Origin: Sphaerosporella brunnea
Lineage: Eukaryota; Ascomycota; Pezizomycetes; Pezizales; Pyronemataceae
NCBI GenBank assembly: GCA_008704415.1
Contig: VXIS01000137.1
Coordinates: forward strand, 1-64,000
DNA: 64,000 nucleotides
Reading direction: 5' to 3'
The notes below the pieces were generated by a model that was not told the origin of the DNA, searched no databases, and saw nothing but the letters and a program-made list of their open reading frames with translations. The position numbers were made by a program, and so were the translations under genes. Below, piece after piece: positions 42,880-53,880 of the stretch. The first letter of the stretch is position 1; every line of letters starts with the position of its first letter.

Positions 42880-43255
42880 GAACATCTGGGGCTTGCAAGC
42901 ACGAATTTGACGTGACTACGGTTAACTGCCACGTCAATGGGAGCTTTTTCTGGTTGCCGTTTAATGGGCAGTTAGACTGCAAGCTAGTAGGACAGAGCAG
43001 CAGCAAGAGACAGCCCTTGAGCCCCTGGGTGCGAGCGATTCACGGGGATAGTGCTAGCAGCACGGAGGCCGAGTTGACGGAAAACGCCCAAGGCTCTTGA
43101 CCGGCCCCTATAAAAGGGCATGCCTGGTCAATTCCTCCAGGGTCCTCCAGATCGCCAGCACCGCACCTCATCTTCACATCCTCGCTCCTCTGGGATCCTT
43201 GCTGCTCTGTTCTTAGTTTCACTCTCCTTCTCTGTCAAAACCGCTCCAATCACTA

Positions 43256-44374
43256 ATGGCTCACACTTGTGCAACCAACGCCCCCGCGGCCCAAATCACC
43301 GCCTTTATAGCTGACGAAGACGAGGTGGACTACAGTGACGATCCAGACCTCACAGATGTTTCCGAACTGAGACGACAGCTTCTAGGCACGGCCAACGAAC
43401 CAACCTCAGGGCACCCCACTCAGTCTCCTGAACCTGTTCTGCAGATATCATCCACTCCGGCCCCCGCCTACACTCCGGGCCCCGCCCACGTCGGCGACAA
43501 TGCCGTAGTCACCGTACCAATGGCGTTGTTCACCACAATGACCAATACTATGAATGCCCTTACTACGCACCTTGATATGCTCCAGGTGTCCCGCAGCGCT
43601 CAAGCGCAACTTGCACAAGGTATACGACCACCCCGTCCCCCTCCCGAGAACACGCTGGTTTAATCCATACGCAACCTCTGGCCTGCAGTCGACCCCGTCC
43701 ACCTCCAGGAAATCCTGGACCTCCACTTCAAGGTGGAGAACCTTTTAAAACTCAATGCTTCCTTTCTGTATATCTCAGACCGCCGCCTGGAAAACATCAC
43801 ACTGGGGTCCTCTCAAACACCGACAACAGCACGCAACGTGGAAATAGAAGAGTACCGGGGTATAACCCAGCTTTTGAAGCCACTTGCTGTGTATGCGGAC
43901 ATTCTCCGAGAATTTGACCCACCCGGAATCCGGGATGCACTGAGCTCTGCTCTCTTCAAGTATATGCATTAGCTTTTAGACCTGAAGGAGCGATGCACCT
44001 GGCACTCTGTACGTCTTTACCACTTCTCATTCCACTGAAAAAGGGTACTCCAGGGCGTCTACGACTATGGGGGATGGCACAAGTGTAGTGACTCCGAACT
44101 CAACCACCTCCTCGAGGCTCGAACTGCTACCAGTATTCAGGCTCGGGGGCTTAAGCGTCCTGCCGAGAATGCTGCCTTTGGTCTGCCAGCTAAGCGGCCT
44201 ACAAGGACCGCTGTTCCCTCTGACTCGCCTCCGCGAGTTCCTAGTACCTGTCGCCGCTACAACCGCGGATTGTGCGTGGCAGGCTAAAAGTGTATATACC
44301 AGCATGTGTGCTGGACCTGTGGAGAAGGTACCTACACTGATTGCGCCTTCCCGCAGGCTCAGCAAAGGGACTAG
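43256..44374 (+). pseudogene. DIRS gag-like protein with in-frame stops
   Basis: A single frame of 372 codons from ATG 43256 (MAHTCATNAPAAQ) is broken by TAA 43661, TAG 43970, TGA 44036 and TAA 44285, and closes at TAG 44372. The C-terminal part has CRRYNRGLC and CIYQHVCWTCGEG, the cysteine-rich RNA-binding pattern of fungal DIRS Gag. No frameshift is needed, so the frame was intact apart from point nonsense changes. Confidence 0.8.
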
Positions 44375-44412
44375 CGGGCGAGGCAGAGAGAAGGTGAGTA
44401 GATTCGGAGGAT

Positions 44413-46109
44413 TTGTACTGTAGGAGCAGCCAATTGACTTCCTTTGTGCACATCCCATACCTGCTTGTGAATACTTCTTCGTCTCCTCTGCAAAACTCAG
44501 GACCCCTCCGCCCTGCTGCATGGTGCAAATGGATCTCAAATCATGCCGACCACCGCTATGCCCACACACTGGTAGACATTATGGTTTATGGGGCAAGAAT
44601 CGGGTGTACGGGCCCCAACCGAACTATCCTCGGTCGCAATCTCGCCTCGGCAAATGAGTCACCTACAACCCTGTCTGCCAACATTTCCGCGCAATTTCTC
44701 AATGGCCAATTAGGGAAACTCACAACTCTTCCTCCAAAGTTTATCTCATCCCCGCTGGGTCTTGTCCCCAAGTCCGACGGTACTTGGCGGCGAATACACC
44801 ATTTATCGTATGCAACAGGCAACTCAGTGAACGACCACATCCCACAGAAGTGGGGAACCCTTACCTATACCACTTTCGATCACGCACTTCAGCTCATTGC
44901 AGAGGCAGGGGTAGGCAGCACCCTTGTGAAGCGCGATTTAGCCGACGCGTTCCGTCATGTCCCCATTAGTCCGCAGGATTGGTGGCTTCTCGGCTTCTAC
45001 TGGGATGTGACATGGTGGTTCGATAGGTTTCTCCCCTTTGGGTTGCGAACGTCTCCATTTATTTTTGACCTGTTTTCAGCCGGCCTCAACTGGATATTGC
45101 AGCATGAATTTGGTTCGATAGCAGTGCTTCACTACCTTGACGACTTTCTAGCCGTGATTGCTCCGAACCTTAATGCAGCTCAGTACGCTGAAGATTTTGA
45201 CAGCCTCGGCAAAGACCCTGGCTTTGTGGTAAACCACAAAAAGAGCTACACAGGTACCTGTACCAGCTTTCTCCGACTCGAAATAGACGCCGCTGCGATG
45301 GAGGCCCGTCTGCAATCAGAAAAACACGCCAAGGCATTACTGCTTGTTCGTACATACCTTCGTCGCCGGTCAATTACACTCTTCGAGCTCCAATCAGTTA
45401 TTGGATGCTTATCCTTTGCAGCGAAAGAGGTCCCACTAGGACGCCCTTTCCTCCGCCGTCTCTACAACGCCCTCAGCTGCTACTCCTCTTCAGAATCACC
45501 ATACCACTCTCAGCGAATTACACCACAGATAAAAGAGGACCTTCGCTGGTGGCTTACCTTGCCACAATGGTTAGGCGTTAGCATCATACGCCCTACTAGG
45601 GAAGGAGTATTCATTTGGACGGACACAGCAGGAAAAAAAGGCATTGGTGGCTATCTACTTCGGACTATTGATGAGCCGCTGGTTTTTTTAATCCCCAGGT
45701 TTGAATACAGCGCTCGGATTCCACGGCACTACCGAAGCAAGCACATCAACGCCAAAGAAATGATGGCTGCCCGCAAAGCAGTAGTGTGATAGGGCCCGCA
45801 GCCGCAGCTGCCGGAAGGCAAAATACTCATCATGTTAATTGACAATACCGCTGTTGTTTGAGGCCTCATCGAAACTCAATCCGCGGACAGGCAATGGCTC
45901 CGCTGCGCAGATTGCTTTTGTTGGCTGCGGCCTTAGATATTGAACTGGTTGCTTGCTGGATTCCAACAGCTGAGAACACTCTTGCAGATGCCCTCAGCCG
46001 TCATGAGTGGGGAATGATTGCGAACATTGCACCTATGTTAAAACAGAGTACACTCCGCCAACCTCGACCAGTAGTGACACGGCTGGAAATTAAACCCTTC
46101 TCGCTGTGA
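44413..46109 (+). pseudogene. DIRS reverse transcriptase-RNase H
   Basis: The frame runs 458 codons to 45789. It contains FISSPLGLVPKSDGTWR and LSYATGNSVND, LVKRDLADAFRHVPIS with the first catalytic Asp, and LPFGLRTSPFIF. VLHYLDDFLAV is the YxDD active site, and VFIWTDTAGKKGIGGYL starts RNase H. After TGA-TAG at 45790-45795 the same frame continues LIMLIDNTAVV, meets TGA at 45859, and then shifts to WIPTAENTLADALSRHEW, the RNase H end. Catalytic residues are intact but three stops and a shift disable it. Confidence 0.9.
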
Positions 46110-46269
46110 GCCTCCGCACCGCTGTCCACCCAGCCACTGCTGGCGCCTTCTCTATGGGCCCTCCCTCAAGCTGGCATAGCAATATTCCCGAACTTAGCCA
46201 ACCAGCAGCTCGATATCGATGATGGGGTTCAAGTCAAACCACCCGAAAAACCTACAATACTGCCAGGCG

Positions 46270-47203
46270 GAGCTACACTACCTACTGTGGTTTAAATGAA
46301 CCTCGAACAACACCCTTTGCAGTTACAGTACCGCTCCTCTGCAACTGGGTAGCTTCCCTTGGTGGTAGAGTCAAGCTGGCAACTATTAAAAGCTATATCA
46401 CTAGGCTTCGCACTTTACACATTGATATGGGCCTACCTACAGATGGCATCTTTGATCACCCTCGCTTTCATCAAATTATCAATGGTGCAGGGCGTTTTCA
46501 TGGAGAAGCAGGTACTAGGAAGCTCCTCCCAATTACTCGCGATGTCCTTCTGAAGATTCTGCAGTGCTTGCCCCGCTGGCGCGAAGACCTTCTGCAGGCC
46601 ACTCTTTATGCTGCCTTCTGCCTTGCATTTGCAGGTTTTCTCCGGGTTAGCGAGTTTACCTGGACACAATACACCCCCAACGATCCACTGGAGTTTTCCC
46701 ACTGGCACCTTACCTGGCGCTCAGTAAACATTCAAGCCGACCGCTTGCTACTCACCCTACCCAGCTCAAAAACAGACCTATTCCGTCACGGGGTGACACT
46801 CACCATCTCTCCTGCTTCCGACCTAGCATGCCCGCTTGCCGCCATTCAAAACCTCTCTGCTTTGACTACAAAATGTCAGCATACCAATCAGTTTGACTCC
46901 CTCCAGCCGCTCTTTAACCACCCCAATAAACAGCGATTTTGCAGGGACTATGTGGTACGTTCTCTGCGCCTATGTGTGACCTACTGCGGCATCACTTGTC
47001 ACTATTCTGGACACTCCTTCAGACGAGGTGCAGCCACTAGTGCACTCATCGCGGGGCTTACTGATCATGAGATACAACTGCAAGGGCGCTGGTGGTCAGA
47101 TGCCTATAAGCGACATATCGAGGTCCAACCTGAGCAGCTGCTGGGTAAGTCATGTAGGCTACAAAGCAGGATTCCTCGAGCCGGGAGGAATTATCGTAAC
47201 TAG
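46270..47203 (+). CDS. DIRS tyrosine recombinase (YR)
   Basis: An open frame of at least 258 codons (46427-47203), with similarity beginning upstream near 46270 (VKLATIKSYITRLRTLHIDM), encodes the DIRS recombinase. Numbered from MGLPTDG at 46427, the catalytic set is visible: Arg73 in GFLRVSE, His196 and Arg199 in HSFRRGAATS, and Tyr227 in WWSDAYKRH. The domain is uninterrupted and could still be functional if expressed, unlike gag and RT. It would integrate circular DNA copies. Confidence 0.88.
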
Positions 47204-47500
47204 CGCTGCTCATTCCGCCCCTTGCGGCTCCTCTTTGTCTCTACCCTATGGGTCGCGCTTGGTTGGGATTTGGGAGAAGTTCAGCCCGGCACTGCGCTAC
47301 GGGGCTGGGCCGAGGGCTCCCAAAACTCAGCCTCCGGACCCGGTTCTGCCGGGCTAGAGGCAACCTTGGCAGACGTGTAATTTAGGTTTCGGTCTTTTGT
47401 ATGGTTTCTTTTCAATGTTTGGTCCTCTGGTTGTTTTCTTAGTACTGTACTGTATCCTCCCCGCAGCGGAGAATAGACTAGTTGTGCCTTTCTAGTGAAC

Positions 47501-48117
47501 AAACCTCCAAACGGAGGTTATTGATAACCACTACTGCTGTAGCTTTCCACGAAATAACAATCGGATTCAGGCTCTGCCGCCCATAGTGGTAGTTGGTGTT
47601 GCCAGGGTTTATCAGGGACATTGGACCGATAATAGTTACATATCTTATCTCGCATTGTCTAGGTTTTCATCTGAAATGTAATAATCCACTCTTTTGTGGA
47701 ACACACGGAGTGTTGCTCTGCAAAGAAACCACAAAATCAGACTTTGAACGTGTTGTTTTGACCTGTACCTTTCTCAGTATTTTTCACGTCAATCGTTCTC
47801 TTCAGTAGGTGTGTGGAATTACCTGTATTGTCCAGTTTTTATGCTACCATGTCAATGTGTCGCATATCCAAGGTCATCATCGAGGGTGAAGCCACCATCC
47901 ACTGTGAAGCCTTTGTGCATGGTAGGCTTATCGTGCATTCCTGCATCGACAGATTGCCCGCACACCAAAAGTCTCGACGACATAAGGAACAAAGGTGTTG
48001 ATATAATAGAGTACAGCAATAAATTTTGAAAAAAACCACAAAAAAACAGAGTAAAAAACAACTTAATGATATGCCAGGAATCATCTCACAGTTGTGATAT
48101 CAGCAGGACTGGTCGTA
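47501..48117. other. No gene seen
   Basis: AT-rich 3' flank of the DIRS element. A-rich runs near 48030-48060. Frames unrecognised. Confidence 0.4.
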
Positions 48118-48878
48118 TCATTCGTCAACGCCATCATAGTTATGCGGAATACAACTAGGATCCCTCTCGATCGCAATTCCGGCCTGCACCGAACCCAAGA
48201 AGGCTGTGCAAACCTTCTTCAGGACCGAACAGCTTGCCCCGTCAGACCTAAGCGTGTCGATAAGCCCGCTCAGCTGCATTGCCGCGTTGGGGGATACAAC
48301 CCCAACACGTACAAAGCTGTCGAGCTCGTCCGCCACGGAGAAAGAAACTGGATCGCATCCAGTACCAATGCTAACCTTGTCGCCATCGGTTGAATGCGGG
48401 CAGATAGTATGACGGTCGCAGGTGTCTTGCTGCGCCATAACGACAGAATCTTTGACATCCGTGGGGAAGCCAAGTCTTACTGGCGTGGGGGTTCCTTCTT
48501 CTCCACAACAACACCCTGGTCGTTGTGAGTGCTCGGCATGGGGGGGCGTTGCTGACCGGAGTTGTCAGGCAACTCAGCTACCGGGCCTGACGCCTCGAGG
48601 TCTTGAGGAGGGTTGTCGCGGGGGTTGCCGGCACCAACAGCAGTCGCCAGCCCGGCTGCAACATCTGGCTGAGCTCTCCTGAGTTGGTCCTCCATCCGAG
48701 AAATAACCTTGCGAACCTTGACCGTCTGGCGGTCAACCGCCCATCGATTGTTGCGATGTTGGAAACGTTCGAGTATCGGCGGACGAAAAGAGGGAGGCAG
48801 CAGCACCGCCTGCAGCTTATACCGCTGAACGGACACACTGTAGTCGTCCAATGAGGATTGAAGTCGGGGGTCGGACAT
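48118..48878 (-). CDS. Hypothetical protein, two likely exons
   Basis: The start MSDPRLQSSLDDYSV at 48878 has a TATATATAG box about 60 bp upstream. The first frame runs to 48477 with a helical RQTVKVRKVISRMEDQLRR and a Pro-rich end. A GTAAGA donor lies near its end. The next frame (48438-48118) gives FSVADELDSFVRVGVVS and VLKKVCTAFLGSVQAGI. The exact acceptor is unclear because the obvious GCGCAG leads to a different frame. Its general layout, with an MSD start and an LKxVC block, loosely recalls the gene at 38206-39243. Function unknown. Confidence 0.45.
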
Positions 48879-48935
48879 GATGGATATGGTGGATATGGAG
48901 GTGCTTGTATGGTGCTAGTGATATACACAGCAAGC

Positions 48936-48944
48936 TATATATAG
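48936..48944 (-). promoter_or_regulatory. TATA box of the 48.9-kb gene
   Basis: TATATATAG on the minus strand, 58-66 bp upstream of the ATG at 48878, a usual fungal distance. Confidence 0.5.
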
Positions 48945-48949
48945 TTCCA

Positions 48950-49689
48950 CATAGGGTTAGACCCCAAACCTGTACCTCTACCTAGGTTTTATACCATGGC
49001 AACATACCTCTTGTGATACCAGCACAGCATATATGGGTCATAATCAGTGGGTTCTGTGAATCGCCAAGCTTTGTTTTACACGTGTTTTCCCATCCACGCG
49101 TAGGGCAGAGAATCGTACTGAGATCGTGTACTCGTATTTCTGGTCATGATCATTGCCGGGAATGGGTTTTATATCGGTGCAGAGCATGTTGCTTACCACT
49201 GCTGACAGATTCGTGTGCAGCATGCGTGCCTGAATGGGATGTTATCGGGCACCGTGTATGAGCATGCGCATCACCCAGCACACATTCATACCGACTTCTT
49301 CAGTTTGCAGCGGGCCGAACAGCACGCATCTAGCTGAAGCCTCTTGGTCACGGCACGGCCAGCCTCGCCGTCACTTCGTCGCAGTCCGATCCTGCTCCTT
49401 GGTCCCGCCGTTCACGCCTTACGTTTCGATTACCCCCTCAAACCGTTTTGGATGTACAATTTCCTGTCGTCCCACAATTGACCTCTCTGCCAAACTGTGC
49501 CTGTCCTCCACCAAATCAAGCAATTCTCGTCTGCTGCGGTCCGTCTAAGCAACCACACCGTTCTGAATCCCTCATTCTCTCTGGTTGCACGGTTCTCCAC
49601 GTCCGCAGAACTGTTCTAGTCTGTTAATTCACCCAGTTTTCAACAGACAGCCAGCCCGGGTGGCTGTGTTGGACTGCGGTGGGATGATC
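48950..49689. other. No gene seen
   Basis: Frames at 49013-49261 and 49234-49548 (+) are unrecognised. Confidence 0.4.
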
Positions 49690-50140
49690 AAAATGCGAGC
49701 CCGGCTGGCTGGCTGTGGGCTGCATGAGCTGTTGCTTGGATGTGAAGTATGAACATCATTGTTGCTTCACTGGTTATCACTCAGTACAATTTGCGACTTT
49801 TACATACATAGACGCAGCCCACAGCCAGCCAGCCTGGGCTTTGTAGCCGGTCTAATCAAACAGCGGCGGAGATGGAGAGGTAGCTGGAGGCTCTTCCCGT
49901 TTTTGAATCGGTATCTTGCGTTCCTGTTGCTTTGCTGTTGCTCGGATGTCAAGTATGGACATCATTGTTGCTTCACTGGTTATCACTCGGTTCCAATTGG
50001 CGTCTTTTAGATACATAGACGCAGCCCACAGCCAGCCAGCCTGAACTTTGGAGCCGGTCTAATCAAACAGCGGAGGAGATGGAGGAGTAGCTGGAGCCTC
50101 TTCCCGTTTTTGAATCTGTATCTCGCGTTGCTGTTGCTTT
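49690..50140 (+). mobile_element. MITE-1 with tandem duplication
   Basis: The element ends GGCTGGCTGTGGGCTGC and GCAGCCCACAGCCAGCC flank a core with CATTGTTGCTTCACTGGTTA. About 205 bp (49731-49935) is repeated immediately at 49936-50140, including the core, the right terminus and ~90 bp of flank (CAAACAGCGG, CTCTTCCCGTTTTTGAATC). The two units differ by scattered substitutions, so the duplication is not recent. Confidence 0.75.
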
Positions 50141-50491
50141 CCTTGATTTATGTGTAAGCAAAAAACTACAGATGCCTGGCGGGACAGCGGTGCGCCCGGT
50201 ACTTCTGGGCCTGGGGGGTGACTGTAGGCGCCTGGGTCTCGATCCAAGATGTCTGGTCCAGCCGGGCCGTGATTTCCAAAGCCCGTTTCAATCAGTCCGG
50301 TTCAGGCCGCGCTCGAAGCCGGACTTGCTGGACTTGTGACAGCCCTGTAGAACAATTCACCACACCTCCAGGAACCTGCAGATCTCTTGAGTGAATCTTG
50401 GGAGACCCCGAAGGCCAGGATGGAGTTCCCTGGACGCCACGAGAGGCAGTGTACATATTCTCGTTGTGTACTTGTATATAGCTCTTGTATG

Positions 50492-50914
50492 CACTGTAAT
50501 TCACACGAGACTGCGAGATGAGACTGAGAATAATCCGGACACGTTGAGACCGCTCGAAAATAGCGAGACTGACCGAGAATGACGGGGGCCTCGCGAGGCC
50601 AGATGAGGCCCGGCGAGAATCTCTCTGGCGTAGGAGAGCATCCAGTTTGCATCGTAAACTGGGAGCATGGGTAATGCGCGCTGGTGCACCTAGATGGGCG
50701 AGGAACATAACAACAATGGAACTGGAGACCCTATGCTCGTACAAAAGACATTTGTGTACTTGAACGTTGGCGAGACAACCGAGCACTCGCGGGAACGACG
50801 AGCCCAAACGACAACCGTTGAGACTGCAACAAGACCAGTGAGACATTTCAAGACTGCACGATTCTCGCGAGACCAGGACCCTCGGCGAGAATTCTCGACT
50901 CGTGTGCAACACTG
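50492..50914 (-). mobile_element. MITE-2, 423 bp, TCTCG-rich hAT-type element
   Basis: Inverted copy of 27868-28288, ending in CTCGTGTGCAACACTG at 50914. Shared inner sequence includes GGCCTCGCGAGGCCAG, GGTGCACCTAGATGGGCGAG and GAACATAACAACAATG. Confidence 0.75.
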
Positions 50915-52085
50915 AGCATGCATCCTACTTTGAACTGCACAATAACGAGTTTCCGTTTGTTGGCAGGTTCCCAGCCATAACAGATGTAGCCAACCCTCGA
51001 CGGAATGATTGTACTTGGTAGTGGCTCGGAATGTGCAGTGATCGAAGGATATGCCTGACAGATCGCAGCACATAGTGTTTTGAGAATCCGGGTCTTGAAA
51101 CCACTGATCGATTGGAAATGGTTGCTTCTCAAAGCAGGCCGAGTTTGATGAGTTGAGCATTCGGTGGTGCTGGCAATCCAAACAGTGCCGATCAGAGATC
51201 TAGTGCAATCGACAGCTTTCGAAGATGCCATCATTATCGTAATACACAACGCGCAGATGGTTGCAGTTAAATTTTAATCATGGCCAGTACACCAGGGCTC
51301 ACTCCTTAAAGCTAACCAACCTTGAATTGTCAGTGGATACACGACAGGAACGACCTGGCACGGCCGGTGGTAGCACTGCATTGTCGACCATTGATGATGT
51401 GCACGGAAGAGAACCAGCAGTCGTATCGACACAAAGTCGTTTTGGTGTATTGTAGATATTGTACGCTTTCTTTGTCAGCGATTGGTTTTACACAGTTAGG
51501 AGGATGATGCAATCTGCACGTACCCAGTCCACCATGAATTGAGGTCCCTTCGAGGTTCGCTTCATCAGCCGTGGGATTGTATCTGAACGATTGAGACGGG
51601 TGTCCACACACGGGAGTCAAGTGTAGAAAACCGATCCGTGCAGGATTCCTTTGCTGGGATCTCGGAATATGATGCCGAGCAGGTTTGTTGAGCGAAGTAC
51701 TACCTAGAAAGTATTCAGCCGGAATTCAAAATTGTAACACTTTGATGAAAGAATTTCGAAAAATAAATCACTTACATCGAAAGACATTCGCATTTCTCAC
51801 TGCGCTATGAATTCAACTGCAATGGATGGAATGTCTTCGCTTCTCTTAAACCTACATCGCGGAGTGGACGGCGTTTTTTCCAAATTTCTCTCCTGATGTT
51901 GAGTGGGCCTGTCCTCCAAACACCGGATGAGCTCGCACTAGACACGTATCCCCTTCCGTCTTCGTGCAAAAAAAAATGAACCAACATATACTCATAAATC
52001 TTCGCCATGATACTGTCTATCTTGTACTCACGCGGCCGGATGCATTAAACATCACCTGCCGCGCCGAATTGGAATTAGATTTTTA
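50915..52085. other. No gene seen
   Basis: Overlapping minus-strand frames (50848-51249, 51330-51620) lack recognisable domains. Confidence 0.4.
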
Positions 52086-52089
52086 AATA

Positions 52090-52500
52090 GGCAGTTCAAC
52101 TGCGAGCTAGTGGGTCGGAGCAGTGCCGAGTGACTGGACAGCAGGCCAGGGGCAAGGATTCAGCTGTAGTGCTGGAGGTGGAGCTGTTGGAGTTCCTTTT
52201 GGCTGGCTCCCTATAAAGGGACCCCTTTTCTGGCCTCGAGGCCCTCCAAACCTGCCGCACACACCTCGTCATCACCTCAATTTTCTTTTACCCATCCACC
52301 ACAACCGCTTGAATCATCTCCCTGTAGCTCTGCCCTCGGACGGGGCTGGGGGGAGTTCGGCCCTGCAGCCAGAGGCGCCCGGGCCCGGTCGAGGGCCGGC
52401 TTGCTTAGGCCTCGCGACGCTCGGCGTCGGGACTCCGCTTTGCTGGGCTAGGGGCAACCTTCACTTCTTTCCTATGGTCGATCTGGTTTCTTGAGGTTTT
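52090..52500 (+). mobile_element. DIRS remnant: 5' and 3' ends joined
   Basis: 52090-52260 resembles the leader at 42960-43140 (GGGCAGTT..AACTGCAAGCTAGT-like words, then CTCCCTATAAAGGGACC). 52330-52470 resembles the DIRS 3' region at 47290-47360 (GGGCCGGCTTG, GCTGGGCTAGGGGCAACCTT). All coding sequence is missing, as expected for a recombinational deletion or a non-autonomous derivative. Confidence 0.55.
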
Positions 52501-52528
52501 CCTGTTATATCTACAGTTCTTTTACGTT

Positions 52529-53033
52529 GAGCAATGGTCATGGCTGGAGATAGCCAATGGGCTGCAAATAAGTGATGAAGCAGCAAGGTCCTTGGTACGG
52601 CGCGCGATAGGAAGAGCTAGAGAGAAGCTGGCAGAATAGGAGAAGCTTTTGGTGGACGCTGTGGACGCTGATAAGCTCGCGTTTGAGGACATTTTGAACG
52701 AGTTACACGATGCGCCAAGACCCGGGCGGGCAGAGTGTATACATAGAGGGGGTGCGTGATTGGAGGCCCTTGGGAAGCTGGCCTTGCTGGACAAACGACA
52801 TTGGGATATGAAGTTTGTAGAGCTGGCGAAGGCGTTGTTTATTCACCATGGACGGCACCCCATCGAATGGGTGATGCAGGAGCATCACCAGATTTATCGC
52901 CGCAGATCCCGCGTTCAACCCCTGACCAACCCTTTCAGGGAGGCTGTCCGTGGATGATTGTACGAAGAAGGTGTGGAAATTACCGAAGACGCAATTGTCT
53001 ACAGTGACAAGGCGTGGGTTCAGTTTAACAATA
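52529..53033 (+). pseudogene. Tc1/mariner-type transposase relic
   Basis: One frame is continuous except for TAG 52637, TGA 52757 and TGA 52955. It begins EQWSWLEIANGLQISDEAAR, a helix-turn-helix. It has APRPGR followed by ELAKALFIHHGRHPIEWVMQ and RRRSRVQPLT, and then AIVYSDKAWVQFN, where the Asp matches the first Asp of the DDE/D triad region. Similarity ends at about 53033, so the last two thirds of the catalytic domain are missing. Confidence 0.6.
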
Positions 53034-53480
53034 ACTTATTGACTGTCAGTGCGCTGATTTCCACAACAAGTGTCGGCAAGTGTGAAAGTATCATGGGAAG
53101 GACTTTTTTAATGGGTAGCGGTGAGTACACCTTGTGGTCGCGGATCAATCGAGGTGGGCAAATGCGAGGGGATCGGGGCGAAGCCAAACAGGCCAGCGTT
53201 TAAAGGAAGAAAATCACGGAAATCGCGACTCGTGAACTTCAAGAACTCCCTCTTGCCAGGGGCTCCTCCTCCTTCTCTTAGTTCTCCTGCCGCTTCTCCT
53301 TTGTCCTATCCCCGTTGGGCAGTGTAAAGTGTGCGACTCGGTATCAGCAGCTCTGCCTAATAGGACATGGATGCTCACACCTTTACCCTGAGCCGATTGT
53401 GGCGAGGAAGGTCAGCTTTCCTCCCTTGACCACGTCGTTGCACGGCCCTTGAGCCTACTGCGCTGCTGGTGTTAACCTTC
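53034..53480. other. No gene seen
   Basis: Short frames only. Confidence 0.4.
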
Positions 53481-53880
53481 TTCCGATCCTCATTAACCTC
53501 GACCTTGTAACGGAGAGGGTCGACAACAGACTGGAGGGGCCCAAGGTACTCGCGTACAGAGGGGGCAAGAACGAGAGCAGGAACAAGATCCAAAGGCAGG
53601 ACAAGAGCCGCGAGGCGCACGGTCAGGATTCAGATTGGAACGAAGGTACTCAGATTGACCTACGAAGGTTCAGTAAAGAGGAAAGGAAAACGAACAACAA
53701 AGCGGAAGCGAAAGCCCCTTATAGTAATCACGTGATTGCGGTGGGCCGCGCCACGTGGTAGCCGAACATTACCTCGGCTCAGAGCCATCCCACCGAGCCT
53801 CCCTACAGAGTCTCATCACGACACCACAAACAACCACCACTTCCGAACCTCACCACGTGACAACCATCCACGGGGGGATA
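53481..53880 (+). repeat. Dispersed ~290-bp repeat (copy 2)
   Basis: 53590-53880 matches 41645-41940 with scattered differences, including the two CACGTG sites. Here the AACGGAGAGGGTCG block precedes it in direct orientation. A plus frame reads NLDLVTERVDNRLEGPKVLA through the junction; its inverted counterpart at 41945-42040 reads YVTERVGNRLEGPKVLGYRG. A small coding segment, perhaps integrase or Gag, is therefore shared. Confidence 0.65.

Larger units (their letters stand above)
42880..47500 (+). mobile_element. DIRS-type tyrosine-recombinase retrotransposon
   Basis: The order gag, reverse transcriptase, RNase H, tyrosine recombinase with no integrase is diagnostic of DIRS-like elements. 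The 5' leader contains CCCTATAAAAGGGCATGCC near 43108. The 3' end contains a GGGCTAGAGGCAACCTTG motif near 47350. Related 5' and 3' pieces are joined at 52090-52500. The precise split or inverted terminal repeats could not be drawn by eye. Confidence 0.85.

Noticed and set aside
41645..53880. A single 12-kb LTR retrotransposon bounded by the two ~290-bp repeats
   Set aside because: The interval holds a DIRS element, MITEs and a small gene on mixed strands, with no gag-pol of one LTR element, and the neighbouring block is inverted in one copy.
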